Translations under genes and position numbers: made by a program
Assembly: GCA_001556125.1 (NCBI GenBank)
Contig: LSIG01000229.1
Span: 1 to 36,325, forward strand
Direction: 5' to 3'
DNA from: Rhizobiales bacterium CCH10-E5
Lineage (GTDB): Bacteria > Pseudomonadota > Alphaproteobacteria > Rhizobiales > Beijerinckiaceae
Length of the DNA stretch: 36,325 nt
The notes under the pieces: generated by a model
What the model saw: only the letters and a program-made list of their open reading frames with translations
Database searches by the model: none
Told to the model about the DNA's origin: nothing
Part shown: one piece after another, positions 1 through 10,271 of the stretch
How the letters are laid out: each line of letters opens with the position of its first letter
Numbering within the stretch: the first letter of the stretch is position 1

Positions 1-17
1 CCTCAAGCTCGTATGCG

Positions 18-1043
18 TCAGGATCTGGCTACGCGGTAATGAGTCGACGGCCTAGCTAAATTTATCCTAGCGGATCCCGTTTGGAATATTGTACTATTGT
101 TACGTGAGAAATTCACGGCTGTGCGTGAATAAGAGATAGCTCTTTCAAGTGCCGGCAAGCCCGCCTCTTTTGGGTTGGATAAATAATAATTTCTAATACT
201 TAATCCCAATCTATAATTTACGGCAGAAAATCGTGTGTTATCGGATTTTATATGTTCTAGTTCGAGAAGAATTTCGAGAAGTTTTTCAGAGACATGAAAA
301 TAAGGTCTTAGCGAGCGCTTTGCGATCTCGTAAACTCGATGAGCAGTCTCCTCTAGTATTTCCGCCATCTCTCGTTCATCAAATGGCCTGAAGAATTCAG
401 CTGCCGTTTTATAATGCGTCAAGGCATCTTCTGATGCTTCACTGAGCAGGCTGTTGTCGCCACGGGCAAGGCGAATTGCCGCATGCTTTCTAATTTCTGC
501 CAGTGTTCGGTCGTTTTGGTAACGCTCCTCAGCGTGCGCCAAAAGTTCGTCAACCTTGGCAAACTCGCCTTCGGCGAGTGCTGCATTCGCACTCTCTTTG
601 AGTTTTTTGATTGCAATTTCTGGCGCGTCTATGCCGGCGATGCGATCGCGCAGTGTCGCCCATTCCGCTGCTTTTCCACGCAAAAATTCATCCAACTCGG
701 CAAGAGTTGCGCTCGGCTTGCTGTGCTCGAACTGCCGCGAAATGGCATCGATCAGATTTCGCGCCTCCCGATAGGCGCGGTCAAGGTCGATATCTGGTTG
801 TCGGTTTGCACGTTTGGCGCACTCCTCGATCTCTCCGGGCAAGATTTTCAGCGCTACAATTATTGGATCGATTGTTTTCGGATGTGGATTGGCAACGAGG
901 CCGCTCTCAAGCTCGCTAATCCGACGTGTTTTCCCGCTGGTGCCGTAGGCGTCTTCAGCTAACTGAGTTTGTGTAAGCCCGATCATCCGGCGTTTTTGCA
1001 GGATTAGCTCACCCAATGCTTGGCCAAAGGTCTGAAGCGGCAT
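18..1043 (-). CDS. XRE-family HTH regulator with TPR-like C-terminal region, probably truncated
   Basis: A 341-residue protein. Residues about 8-65 form a Cro/C1-type helix-turn-helix: QKRRMIGLTQTQLAE is followed by a recognition-helix region ending in ISELESG. The rest is almost entirely alpha-helical and looks like degenerate TPR hairpins (ALAEGEFAKVDELLAHAEE, then ALERAISYSRTAVNFSR). I chose the ATG at 1043 because the HTH domain begins directly after it; an upstream frame opens at 1100 but adds an unconserved-looking tail. The gene is clearly AT-richer than the core genes to its right, which suggests transfer. The last TPR-like helix (RINLA) runs into a short, GC-rich, unrelated-looking tail and stops, so the C-terminus may have been lost at a breakpoint. 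The family is known for DNA binding plus protein or ligand sensing; the target is unknown. Confidence 0.75.
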   Translation of the reverse strand: MPLQTFGQALGELILQKRRMIGLTQTQLAEDAYGTSGKTRRISELESGLVANPHPKTIDPIIVALKILPGEIEECAKRANRQPDIDLDRAYREARNLIDAISRQFEHSKPSATLAELDEFLRGKAAEWATLRDRIAGIDAPEIAIKKLKESANAALAEGEFAKVDELLAHAEERYQNDRTLAEIRKHAAIRLARGDNSLLSEASEDALTHYKTAAEFFRPFDEREMAEILEETAHRVYEIAKRSLRPYFHVSEKLLEILLELEHIKSDNTRFSAVNYRLGLSIRNYYLSNPKEAGLPALERAISYSRTAVNFSRNNSTIFQTGSARINLARPSTHYRVARS

Positions 1044-1168
1044 TTCCGCATTTACTCCGCATCTATTTCGCACATCACCCGCAAATGCTGGGCGCTGCAA
1101 GCGGTAGTTTTAGCCGACGAAATCAATGTCGCCCGGATGGCGATCGCAAACGACGGAAGATTACCGAG

Positions 1169-1300
1169 ATGAAACAGGCGAGATGGCTGGCGGTTGGCGC
1201 GGCGGTTCTTCAATTGACGGCCTTATTGGGTCTCTCCATAGAACTCTTAGCAGCAACCCTTGCGTTGGCGGCTGCGCTGGCCGACTTCGATCGCGAATGA
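1169..1300 (+). CDS. possible 43-residue small membrane protein
   Basis: Short frame divergent from the XRE gene and convergent with uvrA. It starts MKQARW and continues as one long hydrophobic stretch (residues about 6-38) ending in a charged ADFDRE tail, as in single-span small membrane proteins. A GGAAGA sequence lies about 8 bases before the ATG. There is no recognisable family and no neighbour that explains it. It fills the 1044-1348 gap, which otherwise shows only the presumed promoter of the XRE gene. It could equally be a chance frame in GC-rich DNA. Confidence 0.3.
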   Translation: MKQARWLAVGAAVLQLTALLGLSIELLAATLALAAALADFDRE

Positions 1301-1348
1301 TGATTTCATCGAGCAGGCACTTTAGCTGTATCGTCGTGCGAAGCCACT

Positions 1349-4363
<3,015 letters not shown>

Positions 4364-4521
4364 GGGGGCGTCCGGAGAGGGATGAGCCGTAGAGATAGGG
4401 CAAATGCCGCGCCACGCCAGACCGGCCGGCAGGCGGCGGCAATGTCTATCACGCACATCGCCAGCGGCGCGGGGTCGCAGATGGTGCTGCTGACAGGGGA
4501 TGGCAGGAGCGGGCGAGACCA

Positions 4522-4643
4522 AAGCCCTCATCCTGAGGAGCCGCGGAACGCGGCGTCTCGAAGGATGCTCCAGATGGCTGCGGAGCCTCTTGGAGCATCC
4601 TTCGAGACGCGCTCCCGCGGAGCGCTCCCCAGGATGAAGGCTT
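4522..4643. repeat. palindromic intergenic repeat, copy 1
   Basis: A 122 bp element fills much of the 4364-4666 gap between the uvrA start and the aminotransferase end. The ends are inverted repeats: 4522-4540 (AAGCCCTCATCCTGAGGAG) matches the reverse complement of 4625-4643 with two mismatches. Inside, 4553-4572 and 4591-4610 are a perfect 20 bp inverted pair (GCGTCTCGAAGGATGCTCCA), giving a strong hairpin with an 18-base loop. A second copy with the same termini is at 14616-14732. The structure resembles REP/MITE-like elements that are multi-copy in Hyphomicrobiales genomes. Nothing else is seen in the gap; a bidirectional terminator role is possible but unproven. Confidence 0.85.
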
Positions 4644-4666
4644 GGAACTGGGACGCGCGAAGCGCT

Positions 4667-5848
4667 TCAGGCCGTCGCGGCGCCGAGATAGGCCACCGCC
4701 GCATCGACGCCGCCGGAACCGTGCGGCACGCCCTTGGCCTGCAGCGTCATCTCGACGACGGCGAGCGTGCCGAGCACGGTCGGCGCGTTGACATGGCCCA
4801 TATGGGCGATGCGGAAGGCCTTGCCGCTGAGCTCGCCGATGCCGAGGCCGAGCGAGACGCCGCCGATGTCGCGGGCGAAGTCGGTGAGGGTGGCGGTCTC
4901 GATGCCTTGGACCAGCACCGGCGTCACCGACGGCGCGCGCTGGAGCGGGTCGGTGATGTTGAAGGTCACGGCCTGGCCCTCGGCCCAGCGCGCGACCGCG
5001 GCATGGGTCGCGCCGGCGAGCAGGCGGTGGCGCTCCCAGACGGCCTCCAGCCCTTCCTCGAAGATCATGTCGAGCGCCGCGCGCAGGCCGAAGAGCAGAT
5101 GCTCCGGTGCCGTGCCGCAATGCTTCATATAGGCGAGCGTGTTCATGCGGGACGACCAGTCCCAGTACAGCGTCTTCATCGTCGCGGACTTGTGGGCGGC
5201 GATGGCCTTCTCGTTCGCGGCCACGAAAGCCAGCCCCGGCGAAGTCATCAGCCCCTTCTGGGAGGCCGACATGGCGACATCGACGCCCCAGGAATCCATC
5301 TCGAAGGGCATGCAGCCGACCGAGGCGACGCCATCCACCATGAACAGGGCCGGGTGGCCGGCGGCGTCGATGGCGCGGCGGACCGCCGGCACGTCGTTGA
5401 CGACGCCCGAGGCGGTGTCGATCTGCACCATCAGCACGGCCTTGATGGCGTGGGCGTCATCGGCGCGCAGACGGGCCTCGACGGCGGCGGGGTCGATCGC
5501 GGCGCGCCAGCTGCCCGGCAGCACTTCGACATCGGCACCCATGAAGGCCGCCATCTCGCCCCAGCCGATGGCGAAGCGCCCGCTCGCCAGCACCAGCACC
5601 TTGTCGCCGCGCGACAGCACATTGGTCAGCGCCGCCTCCCAGCCGCCATGGCCGTTGGCGGCGTAGACGAAGGTCTCGCCGGTGGTGCGGAAGATGCGCT
5701 TCAGATCCGCCAGGACGGACTCGGTCAGATCGACGATCGTCTTCGAGGCGAGCTCCTCCGCGGGGCGCATCATCGCCTGGAGCACGCGGTCGGGAATATT
5801 GGTCGGCCCCGGCATCGCGAGGATGTGCCGGCCGTTGGCGACGCTCAT
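4667..5848 (-). CDS. class V PLP-dependent aminotransferase (alanine/serine-glyoxylate type)
   Basis: A 393-residue fold-type I aminotransferase of the alanine-glyoxylate / serine-glyoxylate family, a likely cytosolic enzyme moving an amino group from Ser or Ala to glyoxylate. Seen: N-terminal MPGPTNIPDRVL, Gly-rich NGHGGWEAAL that holds the PLP phosphate, VDGVAS with Asp172 expected to contact the PLP ring nitrogen, and SASQKGLMTSPG with Lys198 as Schiff-base lysine. The ATG at 5848 is picked because the family motif starts within ten residues; the upstream in-frame extension to 6157 is low-quality and overlaps the divergent transporter. The ribosome site is weak. The family cannot be split into donor specificity (Ser versus Ala) from sequence alone. 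Confidence 0.88.
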   Translation of the reverse strand: MSVANGRHILAMPGPTNIPDRVLQAMMRPAEELASKTIVDLTESVLADLKRIFRTTGETFVYAANGHGGWEAALTNVLSRGDKVLVLASGRFAIGWGEMAAFMGADVEVLPGSWRAAIDPAAVEARLRADDAHAIKAVLMVQIDTASGVVNDVPAVRRAIDAAGHPALFMVDGVASVGCMPFEMDSWGVDVAMSASQKGLMTSPGLAFVAANEKAIAAHKSATMKTLYWDWSSRMNTLAYMKHCGTAPEHLLFGLRAALDMIFEEGLEAVWERHRLLAGATHAAVARWAEGQAVTFNITDPLQRAPSVTPVLVQGIETATLTDFARDIGGVSLGLGIGELSGKAFRIAHMGHVNAPTVLGTLAVVEMTLQAKGVPHGSGGVDAAVAYLGAATA

Positions 5849-5887
5849 CTGACGGGAATCCTGTGTGGAGGCGGGGAGTGGGCGGGT

Positions 5888-5908
5888 CTGTCGTCGCCAT
5901 AACGACAG
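5888..5908. promoter_or_regulatory. dyad between divergent genes, candidate operator
   Basis: CTGTCGT and ACGACAG are perfect 7 bp inverted halves separated by 7 bases. The dyad lies 40 bases from the aminotransferase start and 158 bases from the start of the divergent transporter. It could be a regulator site or only an RNA hairpin; no adjacent regulator gene points to one. Confidence 0.3.
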
Positions 5909-6065
5909 CGCCCGGCCACAAGCAAGAGCCGTGCACGCCGCAGGGGCATTCCGGTGCTGCCGGAGGCGTGCATGGCGCCCCTGCCAATATTTCGCTGGCT
6001 TGCGAGCGCGCGCGGGTTCAAAGGCTTGAAGCTCTGGCCTGGCTCGAACCGGACACGCCTCGGAT

Positions 6066-7298
6066 ATGACCGCCACCACGCCCACCGCCCGGATCGCCCA
6101 GGGCGCCGCCATGCCGGTGCTGATCGCGCTCAGCGCGACGCATCTGCTCAACGACATGATGCAGTCGCTGATCCCGGCGATCTATCCGATCATCAAGACG
6201 GCCTATGGGCTGGATTTCGGCCAGATCGGTCTGATCACCCTGACCTTCCAGATCACGGCCTCGCTGTTCCAGCCCCTGGTCGGCGCCTATACCGACAAGA
6301 ACCCGATGCCCTATTCGATGGTCGTCGGCATGGGCTTCACCCTCATCGGGCTGATCGGCCTCGCCTATGCCGGCAGCTATGGGCTGCTGCTGATCTCGGC
6401 CGCTCTCGTCGGGCTCGGCTCCTCGATCTTCCACCCGGAAGCGACCCGCATGGCGCGCAACGCCTCGGGCGGGCGGCACGGGTTGGCGCAGGGCATCTTC
6501 CAGGTCGGCGGCCAGACGGGCGGCGCGCTGGGGCCGCTGCTCGCGGCCTTCATCATCGTGCCGCGCGGGCAGGCGAGCCTGGCCTGGTTCTCGGCCACGG
6601 CCCTGCTCGCCATGGTGCTGATGACCTGGACGGCCGGGCGCTATGCCGAGCTGCAGCGCCAGAAAGCGGCGGCCGCGCCCGCGGCCAAGGCCGCGACGGG
6701 GCCCGCGACGCCGGTGCGCTCGGCGGCAGCGGTCGCCTTCGCGGCGACGGTGCTGGTCATCCTGCTGTTCTCGAAGAACGCCTATTCGCAGAGCTTCAGC
6801 TCGTTCTACACCTTCTATCTGATCGGGAAATTCGGGGTCAGCGTGCAGACCTCGCAGGTCATGCTGTTCCTGTTCCTGGCCTCCTCGGCCGCCGGGGCGA
6901 TATTCGGCGGCATTCTCGGAGACCGGATCGGCCGCAACAAGATCATCTGGTTCTCGATCCTGGGGGCGCTGCCCTTCACGCTGGTGCTGCCGCATGTCGA
7001 TCTGGTCTGGACCGGCGTGCTGACGATCGTGATCAACCTGATCATGTCGAGCGCCTTCGCGGCGATTCTGATCTATGCGATGGAGCTGATGCCCGGCCGG
7101 ATCGGCCTCGTCGGCGGGCTGTTCTACGGGCTGTCCTTCGGCCTCGGCGGGCTCGCCGCCGCGATGCTGGGCGAACTCGCCGACCGCATCGGCATCGACG
7201 CGGTCTATCATCTCTGCGCCTTCCTGCCGGCGATCGGGCTGCTCGCCTGGTTCCTGCCGCGGCTCGCTCCCGAAGGCCCAACCGCTTCGGGGCACTGA
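6066..7298 (+). CDS. MFS exporter of the fosmidomycin-resistance (Fsr) type
   Basis: A 410-residue inner-membrane transporter with about 12 hydrophobic spans and a central basic/Ala-rich loop (residues about 195-220). The block around SSIFHPEATRMARNASGG and AQGIFQVGGQTGGALGPLLA is the hallmark of Fsr-like members of the major facilitator superfamily, which export fosmidomycin and similar compounds by proton antiport. The second half contains GDRIGRNK, the motif A-like loop. The ATG at 6066 has no clear ribosome site; a second Met at residue 16 is an alternative. It is divergent from the aminotransferase. The actual substrate cannot be read from the sequence. Confidence 0.88.
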   Translation: MTATTPTARIAQGAAMPVLIALSATHLLNDMMQSLIPAIYPIIKTAYGLDFGQIGLITLTFQITASLFQPLVGAYTDKNPMPYSMVVGMGFTLIGLIGLAYAGSYGLLLISAALVGLGSSIFHPEATRMARNASGGRHGLAQGIFQVGGQTGGALGPLLAAFIIVPRGQASLAWFSATALLAMVLMTWTAGRYAELQRQKAAAAPAAKAATGPATPVRSAAAVAFAATVLVILLFSKNAYSQSFSSFYTFYLIGKFGVSVQTSQVMLFLFLASSAAGAIFGGILGDRIGRNKIIWFSILGALPFTLVLPHVDLVWTGVLTIVINLIMSSAFAAILIYAMELMPGRIGLVGGLFYGLSFGLGGLAAAMLGELADRIGIDAVYHLCAFLPAIGLLAWFLPRLAPEGPTASGH

Positions 7299-7406
7299 GG
7301 CCGGCCGGATTGATCTGCCCCAATGCGCGCCGCGCTGCTCGCGCTAGGCTGACTCCCAAAAGCCAGGCCCCGGCCTCGTGCCGGAGGCGAAAGCGGGGGA
7401 GAGGCC

Positions 7407-8210
7407 ATGGACGAGATTCGGAGCGGGAGCGGAGCGGTGGAGCCGCGGCGGCCGGACCCGGTGGTGCGGCGCATCGGCGTCCATGACGTGGTCGAAGCCT
7501 TCGTCGCGGGCTTGCGGGATTTCCAGGCGGCGCCGCTGTTCGGGCTGTTCTTCGGCGGGCTCTATGCGTTGGGCGGGCTCGCCATCCTGATGTCGCTGAC
7601 GCGCTTCGGCCTGCCCTATCTCGCCTATCCGCTGGCGGCGGGCTTCGTGCTGATCGGCCCCTTCGTGGCGGTGGGGCTCTATGAGGTGTCGCGGCGGCGC
7701 GAGGCGGGGGAGCCGCTAGGCTGGGGGCCGGTGCTCGGCGTCGTCTTCGCCCAGAGCCAGCGGGAACTGGGCTGGATGGCCTTCGTCACGCTGTTCGTGA
7801 TGATGATGTGGCTCTACCAGGTGCGGCTGCTGCTGGCGCTGTTCCTCGGATTCCAGTCCTTCTCCAGCTTCATGGGCTTTTTGACCGTCATCACCTCGAC
7901 GGCGGAAGGACTGATGTTCCTCGCCGTCGGCCATGTCGTCGGGGCGGTGCTGGCGACGATCCTGTTCTCGCTGACGGTGATTTCCTTTCCGCTGCTGCTC
8001 GACCGCGAGGTCGATTTCATCACCGCGATGATCACCAGCGTGCGGGCCGTCTCGACTAATCCGGTGCCGATGCTGGGCTTTGCGGCGGCGATCGCGGCGC
8101 TGTGTCTGGTGGCGATGCTGCCGGCCTTTCTCGGCCTCGTCGTGCTGCTGCCGGTGCTCGGCCATGCGACCTGGCATCTCTACCGGCGGGTGGTCGAGCC
8201 CGCGGCCTGA
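7407..8210 (+). CDS. DUF2189 family integral membrane protein
   Basis: A 267-residue protein with a soluble start (residues 1-45) followed by about six membrane spans. It matches DUF2189 in layout: IGVHDVVEAFVAGLRDF leads into the first spans, then YEVSRRREAGEPLGW between spans 2 and 3, and FPLLLDREVDFITAMITSVRAV before the last pair. The family is common in Alphaproteobacteria, often called putative integral membrane or cytochrome c oxidase subunit I-like protein, but its function is unknown. GGGAGAGG sits just upstream of the ATG. It lies 108 bases after the exporter and may be read with it. Confidence 0.85.
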   Translation: MDEIRSGSGAVEPRRPDPVVRRIGVHDVVEAFVAGLRDFQAAPLFGLFFGGLYALGGLAILMSLTRFGLPYLAYPLAAGFVLIGPFVAVGLYEVSRRREAGEPLGWGPVLGVVFAQSQRELGWMAFVTLFVMMMWLYQVRLLLALFLGFQSFSSFMGFLTVITSTAEGLMFLAVGHVVGAVLATILFSLTVISFPLLLDREVDFITAMITSVRAVSTNPVPMLGFAAAIAALCLVAMLPAFLGLVVLLPVLGHATWHLYRRVVEPAA

Positions 8211-8220
8211 GCCGTCTTCC

Positions 8221-8256
8221 GCCTGCTGACATGACGCGACACGCGCCTGCTGTCAG
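8221..8256 (+). promoter_or_regulatory. paired 11 bp repeats upstream of the DinB-fold gene
   Basis: GCCTGCTGACA (8221-8231) and GCCTGCTGTCA (8245-8255) are direct repeats matching at 10 of 11 bases with a 24 bp period. They also carry an inverted CTGACA ... TGTCAG pair. The pair ends 25 bases before the next start codon. The spacing, near two helical turns, suits binding of a dimeric regulator on one DNA face. No regulator gene is adjacent. Confidence 0.35.
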
Positions 8257-8280
8257 TGTCCGCGGGCAGGAGGACCGACC

Positions 8281-8844
8281 ATGGACGTGTTGCGACCCTA
8301 CCGGGCGATGGCTTTCAACAATCTCTGGGCCAATCACCGGCTGCTCAGTGCCTGTTCGGCGCTCTCGGCGGCGGAGTGGGTGGCGCCGCGCACCGGGTTC
8401 TTCCCGAGCCTGCGGGCGACGCTCAACCACATCCTGATCATCGATCATTTCTATGTCGATGCCATGGAGGGCGGGACGCTCGGCCCCGCCGCCTGGGCGA
8501 ACCGCGAGCCCTGCGCCACGCTGCCCGAGCTTCAGGCCGCGCAGGAGGCGATGGACCGGCGGCTGATCGCGGTGGTCGAGGCGGCGGGTCATGACGGGCT
8601 GGAGCGGATCGTCAGCGTGCATCGCGGCGCGCGCATCCAGCGCGAACGGCTCGACCGGCTGCTGCTGCATCTGTTCCAGCACCAGATCCACCATCGCGGC
8701 CAGGCCCATGCCATGCTCAGCGGCAGCTCGGCGCCGCCGCCGCAGCTCGACGAGTTCTTTTCGGTGGGCGAGGCGGAGCTGCGGGCCGCGGAGTTCGCGA
8801 GGCTGGGGCTGAGCGAGGCGCGGGTCTGGGGCGAGGGCGGCTGA
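8281..8844 (+). CDS. DinB-family four-helix metal-binding protein
   Basis: A 187-residue member of the DinB/YfiT superfamily. The expected metal triad is visible as His50 (LNHILIIDHF) plus His134 and His138 (HQIHHRGQ, an HxxxH). Relatives are small four-helix-bundle proteins; some are thiol S-transferases using bacillithiol, mycothiol or glutathione, many are uncharacterised. GCAGGAGG lies about 8 bases before the ATG. The downstream C-terminal tail (about residues 160-187) is Glu/Ala/Arg rich. Despite the family name this gives no evidence of a damage-response role here; the SOS box downstream belongs to ssb. A catalysed reaction cannot be assigned. Confidence 0.88.
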   Translation: MDVLRPYRAMAFNNLWANHRLLSACSALSAAEWVAPRTGFFPSLRATLNHILIIDHFYVDAMEGGTLGPAAWANREPCATLPELQAAQEAMDRRLIAVVEAAGHDGLERIVSVHRGARIQRERLDRLLLHLFQHQIHHRGQAHAMLSGSSAPPPQLDEFFSVGEAELRAAEFARLGLSEARVWGEGG

Positions 8845-8922
8845 AGTCCCCGACCGATCCTGCAGGGTGACGGCCGAGCAAAGGGGGCTGCCGAAAACGG
8901 GGGACAACCTCGCGGAGGGCCC

Positions 8923-8951
8923 TTGAACAAAACAAGAACATCATTGATAGT
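8923..8951 (+). promoter_or_regulatory. ssb promoter with LexA (SOS) box
   Basis: 8925-8939 reads GAAC-AAAACAA-GAAC, a perfect match to the alphaproteobacterial LexA direct-repeat box GAAC-N7-GAAC. It overlaps a good sigma-70 layout: -35 TTGAAC at 8923-8928, a 17-base spacer, and -10 GATAGT at 8946-8951. LexA bound here would cover the -35. The ssb start is about 73 bases downstream of the -10. Confidence 0.85.
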
Positions 8952-9023
8952 GAGGCGGTCGGCCGGTAGGGTCCTGCTCCGGTCGCGGGCCGGTTTCGAA
9001 GTGCGCAGGAAATGGAGCCTCTC

Positions 9024-9527
9024 ATGGCTGGTAGCGTCAACAAGGTCATTCTGGTCGGCAATCTCGGGCGCGACCCGGAGGTCCGCCGCCTCGGCTCGGG
9101 CGAGCCGGTCGTCAATCTGCGCATCGCCACCTCGGAAACCTGGCGCGACAAGCAGTCGGGCGAGAAGAAGGAGCGCACCGAGTGGCACTCGGTCGTGATC
9201 TTCAACGAGAACCTCGCCAAGGTCGCCGAGCAGTATCTCAAGAAGGGCTCGAAGGTTTACATCGAGGGCCAGCTCCAGACCCGCAAATGGCAGGACCAGT
9301 CAGGGGTCGAGAAATACACCACCGAGATCGTGCTGCAGCGCTATCGCGGCGAACTCACCATCCTCGACAGCCGCGGCCAGGGCGGCTCGGACGAATATGG
9401 CGAGGGCGGCGGCATGATGGAGGATCGCTCCTCCGGCTCGTCCTTCGGTCGCTCGGGCCCGATGGGCGGCGGTGGCGGCGGCGGGCGCTCCTCCTCGAGC
9501 CATCTCGACGACGACATCCCGTTCTAG
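9024..9527 (+). CDS. ssb: single-stranded DNA-binding protein
   Basis: SSB, 167 residues. It coats single-stranded DNA as a tetramer in replication, recombination and repair. The N-terminal OB fold (residues about 1-110) starts [19 protein letters not shown] and contains [22 protein letters not shown] and [12 protein letters not shown] flexible Gly/Ser-rich linker follows, and the protein ends in the acidic tip DDDIPF that recruits partner proteins. The ATG at 9024 is preferred over one at 9012 because GGAG lies 6 bases upstream and the family start matches. The gene is under an SOS-type promoter. Confidence 0.98.
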   Translation: MAGSVNKVILVGNLGRDPEVRRLGSGEPVVNLRIATSETWRDKQSGEKKERTEWHSVVIFNENLAKVAEQYLKKGSKVYIEGQLQTRKWQDQSGVEKYTTEIVLQRYRGELTILDSRGQGGSDEYGEGGGMMEDRSSGSSFGRSGPMGGGGGGGRSSSSHLDDDIPF

Positions 9528-9575
9528 GGTCGGGCCGCTTCAGGCTCGATCTCTGGTTCGGTCCTGCGCGATGGG

Positions 9576-9590
9576 CGGCGGGACCCGCCG
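9576..9590 (+). terminator. weak hairpin after ssb
   Basis: CGGCGG and CCGCCG pair around a 3-base loop, followed 6 bases later by TTTT at 9597-9600. It lies between the convergent ssb and VOC genes. The T-run is short and offset, so this is only a possible terminator. Confidence 0.3.
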
Positions 9591-9599
9591 GCAGCCTTT

Positions 9600-10076
9600 T
9601 CAGCCAGCCGCGGCGCGCTCCAGCGCCGCGATATCGAACTTCGTCATCTGCATCATCGCCTGCATGACGCGGCCGGTGACGGCCTCGTCGCCGCCATTGA
9701 CCAGTTCGACGAAGCGCTCGGGAACGATCTGCCAGGACAGGCCGAAGCGGTCCTTGAGCCAGCCACACTGGCTCGGCTCGCCGCCTTCGCAGAGCTTCTC
9801 CCAGTAATGGTCGATCTCGGCCTGCGTGGCGCAATGGACGACGAAGGAAACCGCTTCGCTGAAGCGGAATTGCGGGCCGCCATTCAGCGCCGTGAAGGTC
9901 ATTCCCTCCAATTCGAAGGACACGACGAGTACGTCGCCGGCGCGGCCCGGTCCGGCGCCGGTGTTGCGCACCACCGGTCCCGGCCGACTCTTCGGGAAAA
10001 CTGAGCGGTAGAAGGCGGCAGCCTCCTCGGCCTGATGGTCGAACCAGAGGAAGGGCGTAATCTTCTGGAGCTTCAT
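9600..10076 (-). CDS. VOC-family protein of the PhnB / 3-demethylubiquinone-methyltransferase-like type
   Basis: A 158-residue glyoxalase/bleomycin-resistance fold protein. The opening MKLQKITPFLWFDHQAEEAAAFYRS and the later DHYWEKLCEGGE, CGWLKDRFGLSWQIVP are the diagnostic blocks of this PhnB-like group. Members are often annotated as 3-demethylubiquinone-9 3-methyltransferase, but that name comes from a domain title and these proteins lack a methyltransferase fold; the activity is unknown. Three AGGAGA sites stand in tandem before the ATG, the nearest at 5 bases. The promoter region carries overlapping dyads, suggesting a dedicated repressor. Confidence 0.88.
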   Translation of the reverse strand: MKLQKITPFLWFDHQAEEAAAFYRSVFPKSRPGPVVRNTGAGPGRAGDVLVVSFELEGMTFTALNGGPQFRFSEAVSFVVHCATQAEIDHYWEKLCEGGEPSQCGWLKDRFGLSWQIVPERFVELVNGGDEAVTGRVMQAMMQMTKFDIAALERAAAG

Positions 10077-10081
10077 GACGG

Positions 10082-10113
10082 TCTCCTGGCGATCTCCTGG
10101 CGATCTCCTGCGA
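10082..10113 (-). repeat. 11 bp tandem repeat that triplicates the Shine-Dalgarno site
   Basis: The unit TCTCCTGGCGA (plus strand) occurs at 10082-10092 and 10093-10103, then again with one base missing at 10104-10113. On the coding strand each unit carries AGGAGA, so the VOC gene has three ribosome sites in series. Only the one nearest the start (5-base spacing) is placed for normal initiation. Confidence 0.7.
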
Positions 10114-10134
10114 AGCGGGACGCTCGGGTGCGGG

Positions 10135-10178
10135 TCTAAACTTATCCAAATGGTTTAGTATTAGACCGCAGCTGTCAA
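10135..10178 (-). promoter_or_regulatory. promoter and operator-like dyads for the VOC gene
   Basis: On the minus strand TTGACA (plus 10173-10178) is a perfect -35 hexamer. Just downstream lies an AT-rich dyad: CTAAAC (10136-10141) and GTTTAG (10153-10158) are inverted around 11 bases, and CCAAATGG (10146-10153) is near-palindromic inside it, with outer TCTAA/TTAGA ends. The TAAACCAT-type half-sites resemble operators of ArsR-type repressors that often pair with VOC/SRPBCC genes. That regulator family is inference; none is adjacent. Confidence 0.45.
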
Positions 10179-10271
10179 GGCCGGCAGCCCGCGCCATGCC
10201 ATCAGGGCAGGGCGCCAATGCCCGTCTCTTCGCTTGCTCACGCGGACGGGCCCGGCCAAGGTCGCGCCATC

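Noticed and set aside
4364..4660. LexA box for uvrA
   Set aside because: I searched for GAAC-N7-GAAC and its inverse and saw neither; isolated GAAC words have no partner at the right distance.
8923..9198. 91-residue frame starting with TTG inside the LexA box
   Set aside because: It is the ssb leader read in another frame; no ribosome site and it overlaps ssb.
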